A DNA stretch of 64,000 nt from Pannonibacter sp051860505 (lineage in GTDB: Bacteria; Pseudomonadota; Alphaproteobacteria; Rhizobiales; Stappiaceae). The DNA lies in NCBI RefSeq assembly GCF_051860505.1, contig NZ_JBHYDX010000022.1, forward strand, positions 16,323 to 80,322, in the 5' to 3' direction. Position numbers and translations under genes: made by a program. Below are positions 32,877-41,685 of this stretch, piece by piece. Position 1 is the first letter of the stretch; each line of letters starts with the position of its first letter. Under the pieces are notes generated by a model, which worked only from the letters and a program-made list of their open reading frames with translations, had not been told where the DNA came from and ran no database searches.

Positions 32877-34139
32877 CTACTCCGGCGCCTCCCCCGTCGC
32901 GGAATGGCCCTGATTGCGAATGGCGGCGGCCTCGACATGCGCCATGACATTCGCCGGATCGAACACCAGGTCGTCCATGAACCGTGTCGCGGCAAACAGG
33001 GACGGATCCAGCTGCTGTTCAGCGCCTGGCCCCAACGCCTTGTCGTAGAGATCACTGCGGCAGGCCGAGATGGCCAGCGCTTCACCGGCGGCGGAATGGG
33101 CCACCTGGCCCCAGCGGATCATCTGACTGTAGATCCACAGCACCTGGCCGGGGCTCGGGCGGTTGGCACCCGGCCCATGAAACAGGAAATATCCGTCAAT
33201 CCGGCGCAGGGTGCCCTTGTCATCCAGGCTGAACTCGCCGGCCAGAACCCGGCGCAGGATCGCAACGGGCGCCGCAAGATGCTGCGGCAGCGCCAGGATC
33301 CGGGCAAGGTCGTCGTGGTGACCTGGATCGGCGCACCAGCGGGCGGACCGGTCCAGCGCTTGCAGCAGTCGCAGGACCGTATCCTCGTTGGCTTCGATGT
33401 AGTCCGGACGCAGGCCAATGACCTTTTCCGGCGCGAGCGGCCAGATGTCCTGCTTCGCCGCAACGATACGCCCGACGCCGCGCTCGCAGGCGATCATGTT
33501 CCAGGGGGCACCGACACAGAAACCGTCGATGGCCCCGGCCTCCAGCGCATCCGTGGTCATCGGCGGCGGGACGACAACCAGCCGGACATCCCGATCCGGA
33601 TCGACACCGCCGGCCGCAAGCCAGTAGCGAAACTCGTAATTATGCGAGGAAAACGGATAGGTCACACCGAGGGTGAGTGGAGGCAATCCGGCTTCCTTGC
33701 GGCTGGCAACCAGTGCCGCAAAGGCCTTCGCACAGGCAAGCGCATCAGCCGTATCGGACAGGCCTGTCTGCTGGCGCATCCCGTCATAGATCCGGACTGA
33801 CAGGGTGATCGCGTTGCCGCCACGCCCGAGCGTAAACGGCGTGACCACGGGTGCGGGATTGGAGCCAAGGCCCAACTGGGCTGCGACCGGCATTGGCGCC
33901 AGCATATGCGCAGCGTCGAACTGACGGAAGGCGAGCCGGTCGCGAACATTGGCCCAGGACACGTCGCGCACCAGATCGAGTTGCAGCCCTTCACGCGCGG
34001 CAAACCCCAGTTCGGACGCCGCAATCAGGATCGAGGCATCGACGAGCGGGATGAAACCGGCCCGCACCAGCCGCGTCTCGCGCCGGCCGATCGCTGCTGC
34101 AAAGGGTTCACCGCTCGATGTCTTGGGGCTTGCGTTCAT
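32877..34139 (-). CDS. nasS: Nitrate/nitrite sensor NasS (cytoplasmic NrtA-like)
   Basis: 420 residues related to NrtA but with no signal peptide (MNASPKTSSGEPFAAAIGRR), which marks the cytoplasmic sensor type. Body motifs: VRAGFIPLVDASILIAASEL, RYWLAAGGVDPDRDVRLVVV and FCVGAPWNMIACERGVG. In studied systems NasS holds NasT inactive and releases it when nitrate or nitrite binds. It lies 27 bases after nasT in the same orientation and just upstream of the leader it controls; a 336-base gap separates it from nrtA. Confidence 0.92.
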   Translation of the reverse strand: MNASPKTSSGEPFAAAIGRRETRLVRAGFIPLVDASILIAASELGFAAREGLQLDLVRDVSWANVRDRLAFRQFDAAHMLAPMPVAAQLGLGSNPAPVVTPFTLGRGGNAITLSVRIYDGMRQQTGLSDTADALACAKAFAALVASRKEAGLPPLTLGVTYPFSSHNYEFRYWLAAGGVDPDRDVRLVVVPPPMTTDALEAGAIDGFCVGAPWNMIACERGVGRIVAAKQDIWPLAPEKVIGLRPDYIEANEDTVLRLLQALDRSARWCADPGHHDDLARILALPQHLAAPVAILRRVLAGEFSLDDKGTLRRIDGYFLFHGPGANRPSPGQVLWIYSQMIRWGQVAHSAAGEALAISACRSDLYDKALGPGAEQQLDPSLFAATRFMDDLVFDPANVMAHVEAAAIRNQGHSATGEAPE

Positions 34140-34166
34140 ATCCTCAGGCTCCCTGTCGGCGGCGGG

Positions 34167-34748
34167 TCACAGCAGCAAGCTGGCCGCAGTGACAACGCTT
34201 TGGGCGATGTCCGCCATCTTCTTCTTTTCGTTCATTGCGGTTTGTCGCAGCAGGGCGAAGGCATCGGCCTCCGACAAGCCGCGCGACTGCATCAAGATAC
34301 CCTTGGCCCGTTCGATGATCTTGCGTTCTTCCAGCGCATTGCGCGCATCGGCCAGTTCCCGCTGCAGCCGCGCGAAGGCATTGAACCTGGCAATCGCCAT
34401 GTCGAGGATCGGCTTCACCCGCTCCTGTCTGAGGCCGTCAACCACATAGGCCGACACCCCGGCATCGACGGCCGCTTCCAGCATGCCGCTGTCGGATCGA
34501 TCAACAAACATCGCGATTGGCCGCTGTGCTGCGCGGGAGACCTGAAACAAATGCTCGAGTTGGTCGCGGTTGGGGTTTTCCAGATCGATCACGATGACAT
34601 CCGGATCGATATCCAGAATGCGGCGCAGCAAGCCGTCCATGGTCGTGACGAGAATGACCCGTTCGTGCCCAGCCTCCCGCAATCCGCGCTCGATGATCGC
34701 GGCGCGGATCTTGTTCTCATCGATCACGAGTACAGTAAGGGCGTCCAT
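34167..34748 (-). CDS. nasT: ANTAR-domain antiterminator NasT
   Basis: 193 residues. An N-terminal receiver-like domain (LTVLVIDENKIRAAIIERGL, about 4-23; phospho-acceptor region DPDVIVIDLENP at 53-64) is followed by a C-terminal ANTAR domain (ERKIIERAKGILMQSRGLSE, about 145-164, with the conserved AKGILM...). It binds the hexaloop hairpins in the nrtA leader and prevents termination when freed from NasS. First gene of the two-gene nasT-nasS operon; 254 bases of upstream sequence hold its promoter, which I could not pin down. Confidence 0.94.
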   Translation of the reverse strand: MDALTVLVIDENKIRAAIIERGLREAGHERVILVTTMDGLLRRILDIDPDVIVIDLENPNRDQLEHLFQVSRAAQRPIAMFVDRSDSGMLEAAVDAGVSAYVVDGLRQERVKPILDMAIARFNAFARLQRELADARNALEERKIIERAKGILMQSRGLSEADAFALLRQTAMNEKKKMADIAQSVVTAASLLL

Positions 34749-35002
34749 ACCCCATTATGCGGCGCAGCAAATGCAGCGCAACAATCAGGCATGCGCATTT
34801 TTTAGGCATTCGCGAGCGGAGCACCTGGATCCTTTACAGCGTAACTGCAAAGGCGCCGAGGCAGAGCCTATTGATGCGGCGTTTGACGCACTTTCTCAAG
34901 GCAGATGCCCGCATTGCCCCATCGAGGCCAAAGGCGCGTTCAGCCGGGACAAGCGGCAAGCTCCCTTGCTGAGGCACAACACGCCCCGGACGACTGCCCG
35001 CG

Positions 35003-36016
35003 TCAAGGCTTCACGAACTGGGACAGATACTCATCGGAATAGTCGACCTCAAGCTCAACCCAGACCGGCAGGTGATCGGACATCTGATGCGTGACCCACG
35101 TTTTCCAGTAACTGTCCCAGGTCCAGCGGTCACGGGACGGATCTGCAGGGTCGCGGTTCGCGAGCGCTGCATAATGATCCTTCTCGCTGTCAAGAAACAG
35201 GATGCTGCGATAGTCGATCTTGCCGGACCGCAGCAGCTTTACTTTCTGCCCTTCGCCTGTAAACGCAATCTGATCATAGTGTTTCGTGCCGCCGAGATTG
35301 GTTGGCCCGAATTCCGGCACCGTGAAAGCCCGGCTGGTCAATGCGGTCATGGTCGGGTCCCGTGGCCCGACGATGTTCAGATCGCCGAGAAGGATATAGA
35401 CCTCGTTCTCGCGCTTTGCGCGTTCCTCGAGGATTTCAGCGATCGCCGCGATCTCGGCGACCCTTTTGGCTTTCTTTTCGCCGCGTTCATCGCCGAAGTA
35501 GATGTGCGCGCTGCACAGGATGAAACGGAACCAATGCGCCTGAAATGCCGCAAAGAACGGCGTTCGGGCAAACTGCGGCTTGCCCTCCGGCTGCACGATT
35601 TCACCAACGAGATTGCGGAAGAACACCTTGGCCTTGTTGTAGAGAAAGGCGATCCGCTCATCATTCCCCTGTCGGCCAACCGTAATGTCTGTGACAAAAT
35701 AGTCCCAATTCGGACCAAGCAGGGTAACCAGTCGCTGCAAAGGCCGGAGGTCATTGCGGATTTCCTGGACCGCGCAAATGTCGAACCGGTCGATGATCTC
35801 GGCGAGATAGTGATAAGTCTCACGCAGCCGCGCCCCACCCTTGCCGCTGTCGAATTCGCGGATGTTCCAGGAGCCTATGATCAGCGAGTTGCTGCGACGC
35901 CCCTGGGTGATCTGGCTTGCGAGTTCCTGGCGCAGGGCAAGAAGCTTGCGGGCGATGAAATCCGCATGTGCCGCATCGGTTTCGCGGTACCCGCGCAGAT
36001 CCTTGTACATGGCCAT
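35003..36016 (-). CDS. Endonuclease/exonuclease/phosphatase (EEP) family protein
   Basis: 337 residues with the DNase I-like core: SWNIREF (about 49-55), AVQEIRND (82-89), CSAHIYFGDE, LGDLNIVGP and SDHLPVWVE near the C-terminus, which supply the metal and catalytic His/Asp. No signal peptide, so cytoplasmic unless exported otherwise. It follows the DUF2278/lamin-tail gene by 27 bases on the same strand, and the two are probably co-transcribed. EEP proteins cleave DNA, RNA, phospholipids or nucleotides; which one applies here is open. Confidence 0.88.
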   Translation of the reverse strand: MAMYKDLRGYRETDAAHADFIARKLLALRQELASQITQGRRSNSLIIGSWNIREFDSGKGGARLRETYHYLAEIIDRFDICAVQEIRNDLRPLQRLVTLLGPNWDYFVTDITVGRQGNDERIAFLYNKAKVFFRNLVGEIVQPEGKPQFARTPFFAAFQAHWFRFILCSAHIYFGDERGEKKAKRVAEIAAIAEILEERAKRENEVYILLGDLNIVGPRDPTMTALTSRAFTVPEFGPTNLGGTKHYDQIAFTGEGQKVKLLRSGKIDYRSILFLDSEKDHYAALANRDPADPSRDRWTWDSYWKTWVTHQMSDHLPVWVELEVDYSDEYLSQFVKP

Positions 36017-36043
36017 GGTCTTGTCTCCTGCGCGTGGGGCACA

Positions 36044-37066
36044 TCAAAACACTGTGGTCCACCCTTCCCGGGCAACGTCCTGCTTCTGGTAGATAACCCT
36101 GTCCGTGATCGTACCGTCAGGGGCAACGAGCTGGATGCCCCCCTTCTTGTTGGACAAACGCGGGCCGAGCGGCGTGGCGGTCAGACGAACCCGCAAGGTC
36201 TCCCCTGCCCCCAGCAATCCCTTCAGTTGTTCCGTGCGGCCGCTCATGTCAGCCAGCGTCCAGCCGGTCAGGTCGATGGCAATATCGGTCCGGTTGAGAA
36301 CTGTTACGGTCTCCTCGCCGTCTTCAGGCGAAGCACTCGGATCGATCAGCGCCGCAAGGATCGACAGGGCGGCCGTCATCGGATTGATCGCTTGATCCGG
36401 CTCGGGCTTGGCCTTCAAAGGATGGCCGGTCTGGGCATTCGTCGACCAGTCCTGGCTCTGGAAGGCAAGAAAGATCGCCGTCCATGTATCGGTTTCACCG
36501 AAATGAATGAGCAAGGCACCGTCCTGATTGACCCCATTCGAACTGGCAAAGCTGCCACGTGAGCCCTGATTCATGTGGATGTCATGAATGCCATTGCCAG
36601 GCAGAAAGCCGAAATAGGCATCCGGCTTGCCCGGTTCCGGCCCCCAGACCTCTCCAAACGCGTAGAAACTGATGTGATGATCCTCGGCAATCGCAGTCTC
36701 GACCAGGGGTTCGATGAGATCGCGCAGGTCATTGGCTGGGCCGCTTCGCTGGAACGGAGCGATTTCCATGTCCTCCCGTCGCACGATACCACCACGCACA
36801 TAGTCGAGCGCCAGGTGCGGTCGATCCCGACGGATGTCCGTGATACCGGCAGGCAGTTGTTTCAACTCAGATAAAATCGGATGGGCGAAACTGTGCTGGA
36901 TATCGAACAGGAGGTCATGCGGCGCCTGCTTGGACCGCACATTGACGGCAATGCGATAACTTGTCCCGAGGGCCTCAATTCGGATCTCGATGTGGGGACT
37001 GTCATCATCATCAAGGGTCATGGCTGAGGCAATGCCCTTGAGGAGCCCGTAGTTCTTCAAGGCCAT
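36044..37066 (-). CDS. DUF2278 protein with C-terminal lamin-tail-like domain
   Basis: 340 residues from ATG 37066 (GGAG upstream). The start MALKNYGLLKG is the hallmark of DUF2278 (YukJ-like), which spans about residues 1-215 and contains several acidic/His residues (DIHMNQG, HHISFYAFGEVWG). The last 110 residues (VTVLNRTDIAIDLTGWTLAD, about 249-268) match the lamin-tail (LTD) beta-sandwich, often fused to nucleases. The adjacent EEP nuclease-like gene strengthens a nucleic-acid-related role. Function unknown. Confidence 0.85.
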   Translation of the reverse strand: MALKNYGLLKGIASAMTLDDDDSPHIEIRIEALGTSYRIAVNVRSKQAPHDLLFDIQHSFAHPILSELKQLPAGITDIRRDRPHLALDYVRGGIVRREDMEIAPFQRSGPANDLRDLIEPLVETAIAEDHHISFYAFGEVWGPEPGKPDAYFGFLPGNGIHDIHMNQGSRGSFASSNGVNQDGALLIHFGETDTWTAIFLAFQSQDWSTNAQTGHPLKAKPEPDQAINPMTAALSILAALIDPSASPEDGEETVTVLNRTDIAIDLTGWTLADMSGRTEQLKGLLGAGETLRVRLTATPLGPRLSNKKGGIQLVAPDGTITDRVIYQKQDVAREGWTTVF

Positions 37067-37291
37067 GCCAATCTCCACCCGAAGGGCACCAGCCAAACCC
37101 GGCTGCGCCGCCAAATACAAACTACTTTAGATTGATCCTGCGTAACGTCAATTTTGTGACGCAGGGATATGTTCCGAACCTGTCCGCCTGTCGCCGGCTT
37201 GACCCATGACCGTGCCATGTCACATTGACGTGAGGCAGAAACGGGCGTGATTCGGCTTGGTTTCCTGCAGTCGGGCAGATGAACGGGGACG

Positions 37292-38083
37292 GTGGTGGCA
37301 GAGACCGGTTGGATTGAACTCTTGCGCCGGGTAGCGGCGCTGGGTCTGGCGGTGCTGGGCCTGGCCGGCGGGCTCAGCGTGTTTTCGCCGATCACCGGAC
37401 TTGTCTGCCTTGCTGCTGCCGTCGGGGTGTATGTCGGCTTGCCCTATCAGACACCGCCAACCGGTTCAGTCCAGCCGGACTGGCAGCCATCGATCCTCAT
37501 GTCGGATATGATCGGATTTGCGGTCGGCGTGCCGTTCTTCAGCCTGCCGCTTCTGGCTGCAGCCGATATGCCGACCCCGGCAGCATTTGTTTCAATGCTG
37601 TTCTTCCTCCCGGCCTCGCTGTGCTTTCCGATTTTCTACCTGTCGGCACGCCAGGCAACATCCTATGCCCGGTTCTTCGGCAACGGCTTCGAGGTGACGG
37701 AGTTCGGCCTGACCATGCGCCTGCGTTATACCGATCTGGCACGGGCCGAAATACGGATCTGGCAAATGAAGCGCGGTCTTTCGCTGCTGTCGCCGTTCCT
37801 GGACCGGCGACACGGGGTGACGCTGGTGGCCGGATCCGCTCCCTCGAAGACGCTGCGGCTGACCTCAAAAACAGGGGCCGTTTTCGTTATTTCGACGGAG
37901 ACAATCCCTGATCTTGAACGCATCTTCGTCGACATGGACCGCGCCGGCATCGAGTTGCCGAAGGGATTGTCCGATCTGGGACGGCGCCGGATCCGCAGGG
38001 TACGGGAAAAGCGCTGGGGCAAGGTCGAAGACACTGTTCCAGCTCCGGCACCAGGTTTGGACCGCCTGCGCAAGCCGCGTTGA
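37292..38083 (+). CDS. Membrane protein of unknown function
   Basis: 263 residues from GTG 37292. About four hydrophobic segments fill residues 8-115 (VAALGLAVLGLAGGLSVF, ITGLVCLAAAVGVYV, MIGFAVGVPFFSLPLLAA, FVSMLFFLPASLCFPIFYL), followed by a cytoplasmic domain of about 140 residues (FEVTEFGLTMRLRYTDLARA) that resembles a PH-like/bacterial PH fold, and an Arg-rich tail. I do not recognise a named family. It stands alone between divergent DUF2278 and the SLC13 transporter gene. Confidence 0.78.
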   Translation: MVAETGWIELLRRVAALGLAVLGLAGGLSVFSPITGLVCLAAAVGVYVGLPYQTPPTGSVQPDWQPSILMSDMIGFAVGVPFFSLPLLAAADMPTPAAFVSMLFFLPASLCFPIFYLSARQATSYARFFGNGFEVTEFGLTMRLRYTDLARAEIRIWQMKRGLSLLSPFLDRRHGVTLVAGSAPSKTLRLTSKTGAVFVISTETIPDLERIFVDMDRAGIELPKGLSDLGRRRIRRVREKRWGKVEDTVPAPAPGLDRLRKPR

Positions 38084-38255
38084 AGTCAGGCATTTTCCGC
38101 CAAGTCAGGGCTGAACGTTCCCGGTCTGGCCCGGATGAGGGTATTCGGTTCTGCTTTTGCGACAAATGGAGCGCGCCGATTGCTTCATATTGCCTTTCGG
38201 GCAATGCTAATGTCCTGTTGGACCGGGGGCGAGCAAACGGGGCGGCGCACAGCAC

Positions 38256-40031
38256 ATGACTTTTGACCAGATTTTCGTCTTGCTGTTGCTGGCTCTCGTG
38301 TTATTTGGTTTCATCAAGGAAATATATCCACCGGAACTGACCGCGCTGGCCGCCTCTGCCGTGCTGATAGCCGTCGGAATTGTCGACACGAAAGAGTTCC
38401 TTGGTGTCTTCTCCAACAGTGCGCCAATCACGATTGCCATGATGTTCATCATCAGTGCAGCGCTGGAGCGGACCGGCGTGCTGCAACTGGCTGGCAACGT
38501 CCTGGAGAAGCACTCGAAAGGATCGTATCTGCGGGCTGTCTTCATCATGATGCTGTTCGCAGTGACGGCCTCTGCCTTCATGAACAACACTCCCGTGGTA
38601 ATCCTGCTGACGCCAGTGATGATTGCCGTGGCCACCGGGCTTGGCACGACCCCCTCGAAATTCCTGATCCCACTGTCCTATGCTGCGATCTTCGGTGGCA
38701 CGCTGACGCTGGTTGGCACCTCGACCAACATCCTGATGAGCGGCATCACGCTGAAGGCCGGCCTAGAACCGATCGGCATGTTCGAGATGACCCTGCCCGG
38801 GCTCATCCTTGCGTCGGCAGGCCTTGTCTACATGATCTTCGCCGTGCGTTACCTGCTGCCGGAGCGTCAGTCGATGGCGGGTTTGCTGAGCCAGGGCGGC
38901 ACGCGCCGTTTCATGGCCAGGCTGCTGATCCCGGCAGGCTCCCGCTACGTTGGCAAGAGCCTGGAAGACCTGCCGTTCACGGGGGCCGGCACCCGGATCC
39001 TCGACGTGCTGCGCGGCGAGCACTCGATGCGCCACCGGCTTGACGACCTGACGCTGATTGCCGGCGACCGGATCGTGATGAAGACCGGGACAGGCGAAAT
39101 CCTGGCGCTGAAGGAAGATGGACAGATCGAGTTCCGGGATGTCTCTGACCAGGGGTTCGAGCCGGTTGCTGCCGCGCAGACCTTGATGCTGGAGGCCAGC
39201 GTCGGGCCGAACTCGCATCTCATCGGCCGGTCGCTGAGCGCGCTGAACCTGCGCCGGACCTACGGCGTCTATGTGATGGCCGTGCATCGCCAGGACCGCA
39301 ACATCTCGGACGAGATCGACCACTTGCGCCTGCAATTTGCCGACACGCTGCTGCTCGAAGGACCGGCGGAAGGGCTGCAGCGGCTGGCCGAGGACGAGGG
39401 CCTGATCAACCTGTCCGCGCCGCAGGAACGCGCCATCCGCAGGCAAAAGGCTCCAATCGCCATTGCCACCATCATAGCTGTCATGGGACTTGCCGCCCTC
39501 GGGATCATGCCCATCGAAGGGCTGGCCGTGATTGGCGCGGTCGTCGTGATGCTGACGCGCTGCATCGATCCGGTCGATGCCTTCGAGGCTGTCGACTGGC
39601 GCATCCTATTCCTGATCTACGGCATGCTTGGCTTCGGCATCGGCCTCGAGAAGACGGGGGCTGTGGAACTGATCGTCGACAATGCCATGGCCCTGATCGG
39701 CCATGCCCATCCGATGCTGGTGCTGGCCGTTGTCTATGTGCTGACCTCGGCGCTGACCGAACTGGTCAGCAACAATGCCGTCGCCGTATTGGTGGGCCCG
39801 ATTGCCATTGCATTGGCCCAGCAACTTGGGCTGGATCCGCGCCCCTTCATCATGGCGGTGATGTTCGCCGCCAGCGCCAGCTTCGCAACGCCGATCGGCT
39901 ATCAGACCAACACATTCGTCTACAGCGCCGGCGGCTACAAGTTCCGCGACTTTCTCATCGCCGGCGTGCCGCTCAACATTCTCTGTGCCGTTATCGCGGT
40001 GCTTGTTATCCCGCTGTTCTTCCCGTTCTGA
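38256..40031 (+). CDS. SLC13-family anion permease with two RCK_C (TrkA-C) domains
   Basis: 591 residues. The first membrane half (about 5-185) has FMNNTPVVILLTPV and GGTLTLVGTSTNILMSG, the family's substrate/Na+ sites (NTP and T-S-T-N). Two cytoplasmic RCK_C domains follow (about 205-290 and 300-390). The second half repeats the site as SNNAVAVLVGPIA and ATPIGYQTN. Such proteins import sulfate, dicarboxylates or related anions. With cysG and nitrate genes not immediately adjacent, the anion cannot be decided; sulfate or thiosulfate-like anions are common for RCK-containing members. Confidence 0.88.
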   Translation: MTFDQIFVLLLLALVLFGFIKEIYPPELTALAASAVLIAVGIVDTKEFLGVFSNSAPITIAMMFIISAALERTGVLQLAGNVLEKHSKGSYLRAVFIMMLFAVTASAFMNNTPVVILLTPVMIAVATGLGTTPSKFLIPLSYAAIFGGTLTLVGTSTNILMSGITLKAGLEPIGMFEMTLPGLILASAGLVYMIFAVRYLLPERQSMAGLLSQGGTRRFMARLLIPAGSRYVGKSLEDLPFTGAGTRILDVLRGEHSMRHRLDDLTLIAGDRIVMKTGTGEILALKEDGQIEFRDVSDQGFEPVAAAQTLMLEASVGPNSHLIGRSLSALNLRRTYGVYVMAVHRQDRNISDEIDHLRLQFADTLLLEGPAEGLQRLAEDEGLINLSAPQERAIRRQKAPIAIATIIAVMGLAALGIMPIEGLAVIGAVVVMLTRCIDPVDAFEAVDWRILFLIYGMLGFGIGLEKTGAVELIVDNAMALIGHAHPMLVLAVVYVLTSALTELVSNNAVAVLVGPIAIALAQQLGLDPRPFIMAVMFAASASFATPIGYQTNTFVYSAGGYKFRDFLIAGVPLNILCAVIAVLVIPLFFPF

Positions 40032-40046
40032 CGGCAAACAGCCTGA

Positions 40047-40826
40047 TCACAGCCACGCCGGCTTGCGCTTGTCGAAGAAGGCGGAAATGCCCTCGTGCGC
40101 TTCCGGGTCTTCCCAGCAATCGGCCAGCCGCTCGATGGTGGCGGCAATCACCGCCTCGGTGATCGGCGTGCCAAGCGAGCGGGCGAGCGCCTTGGCGCGG
40201 GCGACTGCGCCGGGGGCCGCCGCCAGATAGGGCTTCACCTCGCGCTCGATGGCCGCGTCCAGTTCGTCCGCCGCCACTACCCGGGCCACGAGATCGAGGT
40301 CGCGGGCTTCCGCCGCATCGAACAGGCGCGCCGACATGAACACCCGCCGCGCCTTGCCCTCGCCCATGCGGGCGACAACATAGGGGCTGATGGTCGCCGG
40401 GATCAGGCCGAGGCGCGTTTCGGTCAGGCCGAACTTCGCGCCGTCCACGGCGATGCAGACATCGCAGACGCTCATCATGCCGATGCCGCCGCCGAAGGCC
40501 TGGCCCTGCACGCGGCCGATCAGCGGCTTGGGCAGCTCGTTCAGCGCCTTGAGCATCAAGGCCAGCTTGCGCGCCTCGGCGATGCGCGTCGCCCGGTCGG
40601 CGGTGAACTGCGCCCGCATCCAGTCGAGATCCCCGCCGGCACAGAAGCTTGCCCCCTCGCCGGTCAGGATGACGACGCGCACGGCGGGATCAGCCCCCAG
40701 CTCGGCCGCTGCCGCCGTCAGCTCGGCAATCATGGTCGCAGACATCGAATTGTGCTTCTCGGCCCGGGCCAGCGTCAGCGTGGCGACCCCGCGCGGGTCG
40801 GTTTCGATGCGAATGGTCTCGAACAT
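40047..40826 (-). CDS. liuC: Methylglutaconyl-CoA hydratase / enoyl-CoA hydratase family
   Basis: 259 residues from ATG 40826; the longer frame is a shadow of the lyase gene. Crotonase fold: ASFCAGGDLDWM (about 60-71) and the oxyanion loop QAFGGGIGMMSVCDV (about 108-122). In leucine degradation this enzyme hydrates 3-methylglutaconyl-CoA to HMG-CoA. It is the last gene of the leftward liu operon, one base after the HMG-CoA lyase gene, which supports that substrate over a general enoyl-CoA. Confidence 0.88.
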   Translation of the reverse strand: MFETIRIETDPRGVATLTLARAEKHNSMSATMIAELTAAAAELGADPAVRVVILTGEGASFCAGGDLDWMRAQFTADRATRIAEARKLALMLKALNELPKPLIGRVQGQAFGGGIGMMSVCDVCIAVDGAKFGLTETRLGLIPATISPYVVARMGEGKARRVFMSARLFDAAEARDLDLVARVVAADELDAAIEREVKPYLAAAPGAVARAKALARSLGTPITEAVIAATIERLADCWEDPEAHEGISAFFDKRKPAWL

Positions 40827-40827
40827 C

Positions 40828-41685
40828 TCAGGCCTCCTCACGCAGGGAACGGGCAAAGGCGGCGGCTTCCGCCAGCTTTTCAAGGTCCAGCCCCGTCTCG
40901 TAGCCGTGATCGGCCAGCAACCGGGCGACGGCCTCGGTCGCCACGTTGCCCTTGGCGCCGGGCGCATAGGGGCAGCCGCCGAGACCGCCGACAGCTGCAT
41001 CGAACGTCCGCAGCCCCTTGTCGAGGCTGACTTCGATATTGGCGAGCGCGTTGCCGCGCGTGTCGTGATAATGGCCGGCGAGGCGATGGGCGGGCACCTT
41101 TGCCAGAACCGCATCCAGCATCCGGCCGATGCTCTCCGGCGTGCCAGCGCCGATGGTGTCACCGAGCGAGACCTCGTAGCAGCCCATGGCAATCAGCTCA
41201 GCGGCCACATGGGCGACGCTTTCGGGCGGTGTCGGGCCGTCATAGGGGCAATCGGTGACGCAGGAGACATAGCCGCGCACCGGAATGCCGTCGTCCTGCG
41301 CCTTGTCCAGCAGCGGACGGAAGCGTTCCAGGCTCTCGGCGATGGAGCAGTTGATGTTCTTCTTGGAAAAGCCCTCGGAGGCCGAACCGAACACCGCCAC
41401 CTCGTCGGCGTGGGCGTTGCGCGCGGCCGTGTAGCCCTTCACGTTCGGCGTCAGCGCCGTGTAATGCACCGAGGCCTTGCGGCGGATGCCGGCCAGCACC
41501 TCCGCCGCATCGGCCATCTGCGGCACCCACTGCGGGCTGACGAAGCTGGTCACCTCGATCTTGGCGAAGCCGCAGTCGGTGAGCATGTCGACGAGGCGGA
41601 TCTTGTCCCCGGTCGCGATCATGCGCTTCTCGTTCTGCAGCCCGTCGCGCGGGCCCATCTCGAACAGGGTGACGAAGCCGGTCAT
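40828..41685 (-). CDS. liuE: Hydroxymethylglutaryl-CoA lyase
   Basis: 285 residues, HMGL-like TIM barrel. EMGPRDGLQNE (8-18) supplies the metal/substrate Arg-Asp; the HMG-CoA lyase signature with the active Cys is seen as AVGGLGGCPYAPGAKGN (about 233-249). It splits HMG-CoA into acetyl-CoA and acetoacetate, the last step of leucine degradation. It overlaps the acyl-CoA synthetase gene by four bases. Confidence 0.94.
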   Translation of the reverse strand: MTGFVTLFEMGPRDGLQNEKRMIATGDKIRLVDMLTDCGFAKIEVTSFVSPQWVPQMADAAEVLAGIRRKASVHYTALTPNVKGYTAARNAHADEVAVFGSASEGFSKKNINCSIAESLERFRPLLDKAQDDGIPVRGYVSCVTDCPYDGPTPPESVAHVAAELIAMGCYEVSLGDTIGAGTPESIGRMLDAVLAKVPAHRLAGHYHDTRGNALANIEVSLDKGLRTFDAAVGGLGGCPYAPGAKGNVATEAVARLLADHGYETGLDLEKLAEAAAFARSLREEA

